From: a virus
Strand: one strand, 5' to 3'
IMG/VR virus record: IMGVR_UViG_3300043427_003242
Coordinates: 1-64,000 of that record
DNA length: 64,000 bases
Part shown: positions 48,590-57,268 of the stretch, piece after piece
Layout of the letters: each line of letters starts with the position of its first letter
Position numbering within the stretch: position 1 is the first letter of the stretch
The notes under the pieces: generated by a model
Databases searched by the model: none
What the model was told of the DNA's origin: nothing
Seen by the model: only the letters and a program-made list of their open reading frames with translations
Program-made: the position numbers and the translations under genes

Positions 48590-49962
48590 TGAGTGAATAT
48601 TCTGGAAATTTTGATTTAAATACAGTTTCTTCTGTACCAAGATGGTTTGGTAGAGTAGTTTCTGATGTATCTTGGCAGGAAAATATTGAGGACGAACTTT
48701 TTAGTGAAGCAGAACAACAAAAAGGATGGGGATATCGATATCGCATAAGATATTTTGGATTGCATTCTGCAAATACTCAGGATCTTCCTGACGAACAGTT
48801 GCCTATGGCAAATGTGGTTATGCCAGTTACTGCAGGTTCTGGTCTTGGTGGATTTCATGACACTCCTGCACTTTCTTCTGGTACGATTGTAACTGGATGG
48901 TTCTTAGATGGAATGGCAGGACAAGAGCCTTATATTGATGGAGTATTAATTAACTCCAATAATGATGTTCCAAAAGAACAACCAAAAGGTGAAATAGGTG
49001 GTGGTCAACTCTTTAATCAAACTTATAAAGAAGGAACACCAGAAAGAGGTGCATTTGTCCCAACCAATTTAATAGGAACTCAAGAATATTGGAAAGTAAT
49101 TCAATCAATTGGTGATAAAATTCATTTAAGTGACAGTGCAGTTCAAGCTTGGACAGAACAAGATCTTGATAGGAAAAAACCAACACCACTCGCAAGTCCC
49201 TGTAAAACTGATAATAGTCCTTTCAAGGGAATTCAAACAACAATTCAAAATCTACTGAATGATATTAAAGATTATGATACGATTGCAGAACTTTTTGGTG
49301 GTGGAGATCCTGATAGAGAAAAATTTATTCAGAAAGTTTTAGATATTGCAACTGGCGATATTACAGGATATGTAAAAAGTTTATTTGATAGTATTCGTGG
49401 TTATGCTTATAATGTAGTTTCCGATTCTGCAAAAAAGGTATTGCCTTTTCTATTTCCAAGTGAGATGCCAAAATTTATGAAGAAAATAAATGAAGGAACC
49501 AATCTTCTTTCTTGTTTGTTTAATAAATTAGTAAGACAACTTCCAGGTTTAATTGGAAATATATTATCAGGTTTACTTGATAAACTTATTGATACTGCAT
49601 TTTGTTTTGTTGAAAGTTTTGTATCTGACTTATTAAATAACTTTGGTATTTTAGATCAAATTACAAATGCAGTACAAACTGCAATTGCATTATTTTCTCA
49701 GGGTGTTGGTCTTGTAACTGGTGCCATAGATTCTATATTTAATGCATTAGATTTTGCAAATGGTATTCTTAACTTTTTCAAATGTGATGATGATGCAGCA
49801 TGTCCTCAACAACAAGAAATTAATTTGGCGGGAGCATTCTCTCAGGGTGGAGATCCTCAGGTTTCTTTTGATAAGTTAATTGGACCAAATCCAGTATTCT
49901 CTTATGGATCTGGAAATGGAAGTTCTTCAAATCAACCAGACTATAGTACTGCTTTCAAATGA
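48589..49962 (+). CDS. 5: baseplate hub/spike protein gp5-like (OB fold)
   Basis: 457 residues. WFGRVVSDVSWQENI, GWGYRYRIRYFGLHSANTQDLPDEQLPMANVVMPV and LSSGTIVTGWFLDG(M)AGQEPYIDGVL are the gp5 OB-fold blocks. The lysozyme domain of T4 gp5 is missing; instead there is a long helical region (~240-400). Tail lysozyme activity may come from the two large upstream proteins. Its end overlaps the next start by 4 bases. Confidence 0.8.
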   Translation: MSEYSGNFDLNTVSSVPRWFGRVVSDVSWQENIEDELFSEAEQQKGWGYRYRIRYFGLHSANTQDLPDEQLPMANVVMPVTAGSGLGGFHDTPALSSGTIVTGWFLDGMAGQEPYIDGVLINSNNDVPKEQPKGEIGGGQLFNQTYKEGTPERGAFVPTNLIGTQEYWKVIQSIGDKIHLSDSAVQAWTEQDLDRKKPTPLASPCKTDNSPFKGIQTTIQNLLNDIKDYDTIAELFGGGDPDREKFIQKVLDIATGDITGYVKSLFDSIRGYAYNVVSDSAKKVLPFLFPSEMPKFMKKINEGTNLLSCLFNKLVRQLPGLIGNILSGLLDKLIDTAFCFVESFVSDLLNNFGILDQITNAVQTAIALFSQGVGLVTGAIDSIFNALDFANGILNFFKCDDDAACPQQQEINLAGAFSQGGDPQVSFDKLIGPNPVFSYGSGNGSSSNQPDYSTAFK

Positions 49963-51032
49963 CAGAATTACTTAGAGAGGAATTTGTAGATCGTCAAGAT
50001 AAAAAAAGAAAAGAATTTAATGGATTTAAAAATGATCCTATAAGAGTTTCTTTTTATGATATTGATGAAATGAGAGTAAATGATGTGACAAGAAGTGAAG
50101 CAAATAAAATCGCGGCCGCAAATCCATCACAACTTTTTTATTTTCAAGATAAGAATAGGATTCAACAAGAATTAACAATAAGTCAAGTTAATGCTTTAGT
50201 TCCATCTAACGATTTGGCAACATCATCTCCTTGCGATACAGGAGCAAAACCCTCTGGACCTCCAATTTTAAATATTTTTGGTGGGGAAGGTTTAGGTGTA
50301 CAGGCAAATACAATTATAAGTCCAGTTTCTTCTGGAGTTATTGGATTTGATATTGTTAATGGTGGAAAAAATTATACCTCACCACCCTTCGCACAACTTG
50401 TTGATCAGTCTGGAAAGGGATCTGGAAGTAAATTGCAAACAGAAATAAGTAATGGAAGTGTTACTCGAATAAAAATTAAAGCACCTGGTGATGGATATCT
50501 TGCTGCTCCAGATGGCAGTTATAGTGGTGGTGGTAGGGTAATTAAAAGACCAGAGCAGGGTCTAATTCAAAAACCTGATGGAACTTATGTTGTTGTACCA
50601 CCAAATGTAACTCCAGAATTAGAACCAGAAGACATACTTATTCCACCAAGTATCCCACCCATACAACCATCAATATATCCAGTAATTCTTGAGATAGAAG
50701 ATATAGATATTGATAATCCTGGATTTGGATATCAACCAGGTGATCAAATAATAGTAACACCTGATCGTGGAGCAGTCTTAGAACCTGTTATAGATAATGG
50801 TAGAATCATTAGAATAAATGTAATAAGTCCAGGATCAGGTTTTGATGATTTCCCGGAAATTACCACAAATTCTCCCACAGGATATAATTTATCAGCAAGA
50901 CCTATTTTTAGAGTAAGAAGATTGGATGAAGAGCAAAGTTTTATTCCACCTCCAGGAGCAACAATTATTTCAGTTGTAGATTGTGTAGGAATAGTACCGC
51001 CAAAAAAAGAATTTGATAGGGTTCCAAGATGA
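49959..51032 (+). CDS. virion structural protein with repeated glycine turns
   Basis: 357 residues. Repeats of the type GFxIxNGGxNYTSPP/GxGYxPGDQIIV (residues ~115-330: GGKNYTSPPFAQL, PGDGYLAAPDG, NPGFGYQPGDQIIVTPDRG, SPGSGFDDFPEIT) match the YGxGYxxxP-type beta repeats of phage tail/fiber proteins. Start and end overlap neighbours by 4 bases. Probably part of the baseplate or spike region. Confidence 0.65.
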   Translation: MTELLREEFVDRQDKKRKEFNGFKNDPIRVSFYDIDEMRVNDVTRSEANKIAAANPSQLFYFQDKNRIQQELTISQVNALVPSNDLATSSPCDTGAKPSGPPILNIFGGEGLGVQANTIISPVSSGVIGFDIVNGGKNYTSPPFAQLVDQSGKGSGSKLQTEISNGSVTRIKIKAPGDGYLAAPDGSYSGGGRVIKRPEQGLIQKPDGTYVVVPPNVTPELEPEDILIPPSIPPIQPSIYPVILEIEDIDIDNPGFGYQPGDQIIVTPDRGAVLEPVIDNGRIIRINVISPGSGFDDFPEITTNSPTGYNLSARPIFRVRRLDEEQSFIPPPGATIISVVDCVGIVPPKKEFDRVPR

Positions 51033-51607
51033 CAAAATCAAGAAATTACGAGACAAGATCGCAAGGAACTAAAGATGGTTCTATAAAATTTGGACATATC
51101 CATGAAGATCAAGTAAAATCATCTGCTCTTATTCAAGGTCAAGAATCGTTAGAATATATTGTACTTGATCAAACTGAGCCAAGAAAACGATGGATTACCT
51201 CTCGGTGTAGGGGAAGATATCAAGTTAAGTCTGGTGATGATATTCCAAAAGATGCAGTTGGAATGTACTTTGATGCTTCCAATAGTGATATTGTTATTCG
51301 TACTGGCGGAAGAATTCGTATGGAGGCTGAGAATATTGATTTAATTGCTCGGGGTAAAACAAATTCGAGCGGTGTAATTAACATTCACTCCAATGAGAGT
51401 GTAAATATTAAGACCAAAAGATTTACCGCAAATGCAAATGAATCAATCAGTTTATTTACTGATGGTGAGATGCAGCAGACTGCAATAAATATTATGAAAA
51501 TTGTTGCTGGTAGTGTTCAGAAAATGACTTCGATGAGTTCAATTAAACCACCATCACTACCAATTCTTAATGATATAGTTCAGATCGCAAAACCTTTTCC
51601 ATTATAA
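51029..51607 (+). CDS. beta-helix spike-like protein (gp5 C-terminal type)
   Basis: 192 residues. After a polar start, residues ~80-150 are short repeated strands (GMYFDASNSDIVIRTGGRIRMEAENIDLIARG, GVINIHSNESVNIKTKRFTANANESISLFTDG), typical of the triple-stranded beta-helix of phage central spikes. Since the gp5-like protein upstream lacks that part, the spike seems to be split over two genes. Function inferred. Confidence 0.55.
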   Translation: MTKSRNYETRSQGTKDGSIKFGHIHEDQVKSSALIQGQESLEYIVLDQTEPRKRWITSRCRGRYQVKSGDDIPKDAVGMYFDASNSDIVIRTGGRIRMEAENIDLIARGKTNSSGVINIHSNESVNIKTKRFTANANESISLFTDGEMQQTAINIMKIVAGSVQKMTSMSSIKPPSLPILNDIVQIAKPFPL

Positions 51608-51619
51608 GCATTACAACTT

Positions 51620-52414
51620 ATGTCAAGTTCAAGTGATTTTGAGTTGATCCATGGTCAACTTCATGTAACAAAAGACGAAACTAAACCAGAAAATCTTGGT
51701 AGAGGTCCAGCAACAATTCGTGGTGCTGCTTACATGCAAGGACCTACAGTAGTCGGAAACGATAAATCTCATAATCAAATTACTGCAACATTAATGGTTG
51801 CACCATTAAAAAATAATGATTCTCCAACTCCTAATGTTTTTGGATCTGTATGTGGAACCTCTCCAAATAAATTATCATTATATACTATAGGAAACTCTGC
51901 GGTTAAAGGAAGTTTTTTTGTAAGTTCCAATATTCTTGCGAGAAGAAATATCACCTCACAGTCTAATGTAAAATCTCAGTGTGGTAAGCATGTTCTTTCT
52001 AGAAAAAAGAACTTTGATATTCCTCACCCATCAAAAGAAGGATGGAGACTCAGACATACTTGTATAGAAGGTCCCTCAAATGATGTTTATATTAAAGGAA
52101 GAGTTAAAAATTCTACAGAAATAAGTCTTCCAAGTTACTGGAAAGACTTTGTAGATATTCGGTCGATTGTAATTACACTTCAACCAATTGGTGCTCATCA
52201 AGATGTTATTATTAAGAGATGGGATGAGAGCAAAGTATATCTTCAATCAAAAGGCGGAATGCCTATTGATTGTTTTTATCACATCATTGCAGAAAGAATT
52301 GATGGTGAAAAATTAATTGTTGAATATAAAGGATCATCTCCAGCAGATTATCCTGGAGATAATTCAGAATATTCAGTTTCTGGATACCATTATGATACTA
52401 AAGAAGAGGTTTGA
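51620..52414 (+). CDS. virion protein with phage-tail HPxxxGW domain
   Basis: 264 residues. The C-terminal half (~135-250) has KNFDIPHPSKEGWRLRHTCIEGPSNDVYIKGR, a recurring block in phage tail proteins (KxFxIxHPxxxxxxLRHxxxEGPE). The first 60 residues are polar, then Gly/Ser-rich. Probably a tail or spike accessory. Confidence 0.6.
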   Translation: MSSSSDFELIHGQLHVTKDETKPENLGRGPATIRGAAYMQGPTVVGNDKSHNQITATLMVAPLKNNDSPTPNVFGSVCGTSPNKLSLYTIGNSAVKGSFFVSSNILARRNITSQSNVKSQCGKHVLSRKKNFDIPHPSKEGWRLRHTCIEGPSNDVYIKGRVKNSTEISLPSYWKDFVDIRSIVITLQPIGAHQDVIIKRWDESKVYLQSKGGMPIDCFYHIIAERIDGEKLIVEYKGSSPADYPGDNSEYSVSGYHYDTKEEV

Positions 52415-52416
52415 TT

Positions 52417-54693
52417 ATGGATGATATATTTGTAAGTGATAGTGATTTTTTGGATGCAGAAGAATTTATAGAGATTCCCGATACTGGTATACATGATTTT
52501 ACCAGACCAATTCTTTATACTGCATTAGACGAACCTGCAGAAATCATAAACCTTGATGCTGGAAATTTAAGAGTTGATTCTGCTGCAAATGTAGTGGGGA
52601 ATCTTTCATCTGGATCTAGAACATTACCAAAGAATTTTCTTGGAATTTCAGCACATTCATTTACTGGAGAAAGAAGTGCAATCTCAGATTCTTTAGGTGG
52701 AATAGAGGACTATACAAACGTTGGTTCTTTTACTACAAGTGTTTATAATCCATCAGAACCTACTCATATTGGATTTGGTACTTATGGTGGTTTTGGAAAT
52801 TCCATTGCAACAAATGCAAATGGAAGTTTAATTATTATTGGAAACAGAACGTCAATTATTGATGGATATTTTGTAGGAATAGGAACTACGGTTGGTATTG
52901 CAACTTATTATGGAAGTGCCTATTTGTATGAGAGAATTTCAAATAATTTTATAAAAAGAGATTGTATTGTTGGAGAATATTCCAAGGCAGGCCTTGGAGC
53001 AACGCACGGAGTTGGAATTGGAACCACAAGTATTGATGATTATGGTTACTCTGTTGCAATGTCTCTTGATGGAAAAACTTTTGCTGTTGGTGGACCAAAT
53101 GTTATTGAGGAAACACGAATTGTTGGTGTATCATCGACAAGTGTTGGATTCTCTACTGCATTAAGAACCGGAGTAGTTTGGGTTTATGATTATAAACCGC
53201 CAGTAGATCCAGAATATTGTGGTATTGCAAACTCAACATTTTGTGAACTCTTAGATTCAGAATCTCTAGGAACAGATTCATTATTTGCCTGTGGAATTGG
53301 GAGTACAAATATATGCGAGTCTGCAAAAAATGTAGATAAACTTATCGTATTGAGAGGAGAATCTGAAGGAGATTTATTTGGTCAGTCACTTGCAATTAGT
53401 GCAGATGCAAAAGTTTTAGTAGTTGGTGCTCCGGGAGCTGGATGTACTACACCACCTTATAATTCAGGTGGTGTCTATGTATATGATAGAAATGATAATA
53501 CTTATGATAAAGTTGGTATTTTAACCAGTCCTTCTTCAGGAACTTTTGGTAGCAGTGTCTCTGTAGATGGAGTTGGAAATATTATTGTTGTTGGTAATAT
53601 TGCACAGAATAAATCTTATGTTTATGAGCGGAATGAAAATACATATGGACTTTTCCGTAAAATAGGAGATTTGATATTAGGAGGCACTCAAGTATGTGTA
53701 AGTGATGATGGAGCAACTGTGATTGTTTCTAATGGAACAAATTCAACGGTTTATGATAGATCTGGAAGCACATTTACTTTAGTTGGAACTCTTACTGGTG
53801 GAGAAGTTGGAATTTCTTGTTCTCCTGATGGAAAAGTTATAACAACAGCAAATACTAATGCGTATTATGTCTATAATAGAGAGGGTGATACTTTTTATTT
53901 GAATGCAACTGAGTCAGCCACTATAAACTCATTTGATATGAGTACAAATACAAAAGTGATTTATCGTGGAAATAGTGCTGAAGTTGTTGGATCTGGTAAA
54001 ATTGGCAAAGTTTATTGTGATGACCAGTCTTTAGAGACCTTTGTATACACAGATGCAAGTGGAAATGTTGGTGTTGGAACTTCACAACCATCAACGAGAC
54101 TTCATGTAAGTGGTAATACTAGAATTGATGGTAATACTACAATTAATGGAAATGCTAATATTAGTGGAATTGTAACTGGAGCAATTTTTTATGGAGATGG
54201 TTCTGGGTTATACAATATTGGTGGCGGAGCTCAAGTAATTGCTGGTATTGATACTGCAGGAACTTCTAGTTTTACTGATTTGTATGTTTCTAATACATTA
54301 ACTGTTAATGGTAATGCTAATATTGCAGGAATCGTAACTGCTTCTTCTTTTGTATCTTCAGGAACAACCGCAGTTTATGTTGGAATTAATACATCTACAG
54401 TAGATTCTAATACAACTTCATTCCATTATGTTACTTTTGATACTACTAATAGTGCTGTTAATATTTCAAATTTTACTTCTGGTAAAAAGTTTGAAATAAT
54501 TGCAAGAAATAGTTCTGTTGGTAGTAGAAATATTATTATAAGATCTAGTACAAATACAACTGGGCATACTGCTATTCCACAAATTGTTCACGCTGCTGGA
54601 ACGATTACAACTGGAACTATAAGTATTAACGCCACTTCTGGTCTATTGATAAGTATCTTTAATATGGGTGGCACCATCATTGCATCTTACTGA
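52417..54693 (+). CDS. tail fiber-like protein with FG-GAP-type propeller
   Basis: 758 residues from ATG; the upstream TTG is not used. Residues ~115-500 contain four or more repeats ending like SLDGKTFAVGGP, SADAKVLVVGAPG, GNIIVVGN, with DDYGYSVAMS and DLFGQSLAIS, resembling FG-GAP/integrin-type propeller blades. Residues ~545-760 are fiber-type: VGVGTSQPSTRLHVSGNTRIDGNT and repeated NGNANI(S/A)GIVT. Likely host contact or fiber attachment. Confidence 0.65.
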   Translation: MDDIFVSDSDFLDAEEFIEIPDTGIHDFTRPILYTALDEPAEIINLDAGNLRVDSAANVVGNLSSGSRTLPKNFLGISAHSFTGERSAISDSLGGIEDYTNVGSFTTSVYNPSEPTHIGFGTYGGFGNSIATNANGSLIIIGNRTSIIDGYFVGIGTTVGIATYYGSAYLYERISNNFIKRDCIVGEYSKAGLGATHGVGIGTTSIDDYGYSVAMSLDGKTFAVGGPNVIEETRIVGVSSTSVGFSTALRTGVVWVYDYKPPVDPEYCGIANSTFCELLDSESLGTDSLFACGIGSTNICESAKNVDKLIVLRGESEGDLFGQSLAISADAKVLVVGAPGAGCTTPPYNSGGVYVYDRNDNTYDKVGILTSPSSGTFGSSVSVDGVGNIIVVGNIAQNKSYVYERNENTYGLFRKIGDLILGGTQVCVSDDGATVIVSNGTNSTVYDRSGSTFTLVGTLTGGEVGISCSPDGKVITTANTNAYYVYNREGDTFYLNATESATINSFDMSTNTKVIYRGNSAEVVGSGKIGKVYCDDQSLETFVYTDASGNVGVGTSQPSTRLHVSGNTRIDGNTTINGNANISGIVTGAIFYGDGSGLYNIGGGAQVIAGIDTAGTSSFTDLYVSNTLTVNGNANIAGIVTASSFVSSGTTAVYVGINTSTVDSNTTSFHYVTFDTTNSAVNISNFTSGKKFEIIARNSSVGSRNIIIRSSTNTTGHTAIPQIVHAAGTITTGTISINATSGLLISIFNMGGTIIASY

Positions 54694-54699
54694 TGAACC

Positions 54700-54728
54700 T
54701 TGACAACCTTCAAAGACCTTGCTATAAT
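54700..54728 (+). promoter_or_regulatory. sigma70-type promoter
   Basis: TTGACA, 17 bases, TATAAT: consensus in all but spacing-neutral bases. Marks the switch from tail genes to small genes and tRNAs. Confidence 0.75.
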
Positions 54729-54753
54729 ACATAGGTAATCACGAAACGACCAA

Positions 54754-54936
54754 ATGCAAGACGAATACCTCTCACGATGCGTGGTAGACCCTCTTAAGCG
54801 TACTGTATATCTTTATTCTAGTGAAGGGTCAGAAAAGCAAGTGTCCTGTGAGACCGTTGAACAGTTTATGAATGTGCTAGACTTTGTTCGTGCTACTGTG
54901 GATGAGAAAACTCTCTCATACGCAAATCCACTTTAA
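54754..54936 (+). CDS. small protein of unknown function
   Basis: 60 residues: MQDEYLSRCVVDPLKRTVYL, SSEGSEKQVSCETVEQFMNV. Two cysteines. Short helical C-terminal half. Function unknown. Confidence 0.6.
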   Translation: MQDEYLSRCVVDPLKRTVYLYSSEGSEKQVSCETVEQFMNVLDFVRATVDEKTLSYANPL

Positions 54937-54998
54937 AATCCATTTTAGGTCGATAAAAATCCCGGCAAATTTTTTCCCTTATTACTTTTTTGGAAAGT

Positions 54999-55205
54999 AT
55001 GAATCCTTACAAAATCAACTATAAGACTCTAAAGGAAGAACAAGTAAAAACAACTCCAGAAAATGTAAAAGAGGCAAATGAAGCCTTATTTCGTGCTAAA
55101 ATGACTCTTCCTGCAGCAGCAAAACACTGCGGTATGAGTCAAAAAGAGATGAAACTGACTTTCTTTGAGTATTTGAAGTATCATCCAATTACTTATTCTG
55201 AGTGA
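54999..55205 (+). CDS. small helical (possibly DNA-binding) protein
   Basis: 68 residues from ATG. TLPAAAKHCGMSQKEMKLTFFEYL looks like a helix-turn-helix (AAKHCGMSxxEMKLTF). Could regulate nearby genes; no experimental basis. Lies before the tRNA pair. Confidence 0.6.
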   Translation: MNPYKINYKTLKEEQVKTTPENVKEANEALFRAKMTLPAAAKHCGMSQKEMKLTFFEYLKYHPITYSE

Positions 55206-55212
55206 TTTTTAT

Positions 55213-55285
55213 GCCCGTGTAGTCCAGCGGCAGAGACAGGGCGCTTAAAACGCCTCCAGGGTCGGTTCGAATCCGACCACGGGTA
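55213..55285 (+). tRNA. tRNA with Leu anticodon UAA, short variable loop
   Basis: 73 bases, all four arms present: acceptor GCCCGTG/CACGGGT (G-U first), anticodon stem GGGCG/CGCCT with loop CTTAAAA (anticodon TAA), T arm GTCGG/CCGAC, discriminator A. The variable region is only 5 bases (CCAGG), unlike bacterial tRNA-Leu, which has a long arm. The 3' CCA is not encoded. It reads UUA, a frequent codon in AT-rich phage genes. Confidence 0.85.
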
Positions 55286-55310
55286 TTAAATAAATAATCA
55301 AAAAACGCCA

Positions 55311-55589
55311 ATGAAATATAAGATTACTTGTTCTTATAATTGGTACGAAACTGATGAAGATAGGTTTATAATCAAAACTTATTATATAAACGGAATTCCA
55401 TTCACATTTGATGATGTTCCATCAATTATGCAGGACAATCCAGAAATTATTGAAAGAGCAGAACAACAACTTACGATGACTCCAGAAATTTTCTATCAAA
55501 AATCATTCTATCTTATAGACGAAGAAGCACATCCTTGTTTATTTGAAATGGACCTTGAAAATCCAGAAGTGCTTGACGAAATCCTTTAG
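55311..55589 (+). CDS. small acidic protein of unknown function
   Basis: 92 residues: MKYKITCSYNWYETDEDRFI, PFTFDDVPSIMQDNPEIIER and an acidic C-terminus (DLENPEVLDEIL). Between the two tRNAs. AATAAATA late motif at 55289-55296. Function unknown. Confidence 0.6.
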   Translation: MKYKITCSYNWYETDEDRFIIKTYYINGIPFTFDDVPSIMQDNPEIIERAEQQLTMTPEIFYQKSFYLIDEEAHPCLFEMDLENPEVLDEIL

Positions 55590-55610
55590 GTATCTTATAC
55601 TATTTTTATT

Positions 55611-55681
55611 GCCTCTAAAGCATTGTGGTGATGCACCGCTCTTGTAAAGCGGAGACGACAGTTCAATTCTGTCTAGAGGCT
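55611..55681 (+). tRNA. tRNA-Thr (UGU)
   Basis: Acceptor GCCTCTA/TAGAGGC, D stem GCAT/ATGC, anticodon stem CCGCT/AGCGG with loop CTTGTAA (anticodon TGT), T arm GACAG/CTGTC. Reads ACA, common in this window. 3' CCA not encoded. Confidence 0.93.
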
Positions 55682-55702
55682 TGAGTTCACTATAACTCCA
55701 AT

Positions 55703-55861
55703 ATGTCTCTAATATCACAAAAAGACCGCGAAATGGTTATCGAATCACTTGAGTATTACATTCATAAACTCAAGGAAGATAACTGTACTGACGCATCTAT
55801 AACTGCTTTTAACACTCTTCTAAAATGGATAGAACTGGAGCACTATAAAAATGAAAATTAA
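55703..55861 (+). CDS. small helical protein
   Basis: 52 residues: MSLISQKDREMVIESLEYYI then HKLKEDNCTDASITAFNTLLKWIELEHY. Amphipathic helices. 20 bases after the tRNA. Unknown function. Confidence 0.55.
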   Translation: MSLISQKDREMVIESLEYYIHKLKEDNCTDASITAFNTLLKWIELEHYKNEN

Positions 55862-55881
55862 TAATAGTGCAGAACAAAACT

Positions 55882-56412
55882 ATGTCAAAATATAATTTTC
55901 TTCAACAACTTGAAGATGATGAAGAATGTAAAGAATTAAAGGAATATCCTGGATATTTTATTACTACAAAAGGAAGAGTGTGGAGTAGTATAAAGGGAAA
56001 AGGTAGGTGGTTAAGTCAGTATAAACAAGGAAAATATTATTGGGGAGTTATGATTGGTGGAAATAAATTAGTATATCAATTAGTTGGAAGAAATTTTCTG
56101 AATGACTATAAAAATGGAATGCAAATTCTTCACAAAAATGAAAATCTAAATTATCCTAATATAAATTTTTTAGATAATCTTTATGTTGGAACACAAAAAG
56201 ATAATATTATAGATAAAAATATAAAAAATAGAGGTAGATACGGAGGTAAATCACATTTAACTGCTAAAGAAATTGACGAAATTAAAATAATGTGGAATAA
56301 TACTAGTGGAGAAACTATTAATAAATTTTCCACAAAAGTATGTGGTCTATATGGAGTTAGTAGAACTACAATCTCTTATATTGTAAAAGAAAAAACTTGG
56401 TATTATGTTTAG
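55882..56412 (+). CDS. NUMOD4-type homing endonuclease-like protein
   Basis: 176 residues. ELKEYPGYFITTKGRVWSSI is the NUMOD4 domain (W/Y-x-GY-x-V/I-S/T-x-x-GRV). ILHKNENLNYPNINFLDNLYVGTQKDNI follows the HNH layout (H, N, N, L.vGT) but is reduced; the first catalytic His (HK in place of H.D) is uncertain. A C-terminal helix-turn-helix (KVCGLYGVSRTTISYIVK) could give target binding. AT-rich insertion after the tRNA. May be inactive. Confidence 0.7.
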   Translation: MSKYNFLQQLEDDEECKELKEYPGYFITTKGRVWSSIKGKGRWLSQYKQGKYYWGVMIGGNKLVYQLVGRNFLNDYKNGMQILHKNENLNYPNINFLDNLYVGTQKDNIIDKNIKNRGRYGGKSHLTAKEIDEIKIMWNNTSGETINKFSTKVCGLYGVSRTTISYIVKEKTWYYV

Positions 56413-56427
56413 AAAGGAGGTAGAACA

Positions 56428-56601
56428 ATTAAAATAAATCTCTGGTATTGTGAGGGTATGAAGCAGTGGCGTTGGATTTTAACAGATGATCATCGTCCTG
56501 TTGTTAAGCAAGAATCAGGACAAAGACCATTTCTGCGTGATGCGATGAATGATGTTGCAAATACTGTAGAATATATGTTAGAATCCCAACAAAGTGAGTA
56601 A
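56428..56601 (+). CDS. small protein with apparent AUU start
   Basis: 57 residues: (M)KINLWYCEGMKQWRWILTDD then PVVKQESGQRPFLRDAMNDVANTVEYM. An AGGAGG site is exactly 6 bases upstream of ATT at 56428; the first ATG in frame (56458) has no such site and would remove half of the conserved-looking LWYCEGMKQWRW block. AUU is a rare but real initiation codon. If the ATG is used the protein has 47 residues. Confidence 0.6.
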   Translation: MKINLWYCEGMKQWRWILTDDHRPVVKQESGQRPFLRDAMNDVANTVEYMLESQQSE

Positions 56602-56612
56602 AAATACCCATA

Positions 56613-57245
56613 GTGAAATCTGATTTTTTTATAGATACAGTAAAGAAATGTGAAGTAAGAGATCTTCTCAATACTTTTCATTATCTTAAAGACGAATCCA
56701 AAGATTTCAAAGTAAGTCCTTACTCCTATGGTCTCTACCGAAATAGTGTTACAGATGTTCTCCATATTGGTGGTTGTCTCGGTGTTTGTATCTTTACTGG
56801 TCTTCCAGTCCCCGAAATAGCAGTAGGTGCATTTGGACTTCAGAGACACGAGCAGGAGGGTCTCTATGAACTCTCAAGACTCTGTATTCACCCTGATATC
56901 CAAAAAGAGGAATATAACATTACATCTTGGTTCGTTAGTCGTTGTATAAAGAGGTTTAGAAAAGATGCCCGCGTTCGTTGTATTCTTAGTTATGCTGACT
57001 CTAATCACCACTCTGGAATTATATACAGAGCTTGTAATTTTAGTTACTACGGTTTAACAGACTCCAAAAAAGACTTCTATTATGCTGATGGTACAAAGCA
57101 CTCAAGAGGTTCTGTAAGGGGTGTTGAAGGTGAATGGAGAGACCGTAGCAGAAAGCATAGATACTTGATGGTATTTGATAATGAACTTAAAAAAAAGTTG
57201 ACGTGGAAAGAAGAGAAGTGGTATAATAACTCTGGTGATACTTAA
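56613..57245 (+). CDS. Mom-like DNA-modifying protein (GNAT fold)
   Basis: 210 residues from GTG. GVCIFTGLPVPEIAVGAFG, YELSRLCIHPD and LSYADSNHHSGIIYRACNFSYYG align with the phage Mu Mom blocks I recall (VSYADPxxGHHGGIYQAxNWxYxG, LTRVxL). Mom-type proteins add an acetamido group to adenine and protect DNA from restriction. The enzyme could modify phage DNA or be a variant with another target. The last codons hold a promoter for the next gene. GTG start lacks a clear ribosome site. Confidence 0.7.
   Translation: MKSDFFIDTVKKCEVRDLLNTFHYLKDESKDFKVSPYSYGLYRNSVTDVLHIGGCLGVCIFTGLPVPEIAVGAFGLQRHEQEGLYELSRLCIHPDIQKEEYNITSWFVSRCIKRFRKDARVRCILSYADSNHHSGIIYRACNFSYYGLTDSKKDFYYADGTKHSRGSVRGVEGEWRDRSRKHRYLMVFDNELKKKLTWKEEKWYNNSGDT
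57198..57227 (+). promoter_or_regulatory. sigma70-type promoter (18-bp spacer)
   Basis: TTGACG, 18 bases, TATAAT inside the end of the Mom-like gene; since the terminator follows at 57269, its transcript would be very short unless it reads through. Confidence 0.4.
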
Positions 57246-57268
57246 CCAAACCCCTTCCGTGTGACTTC

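Noticed and set aside
57198-57227. This promoter as the main start for the large virion gene
   Set aside because: A strong terminator at 57269 lies between it and the gene, and a late motif at 57298 is a better candidate.
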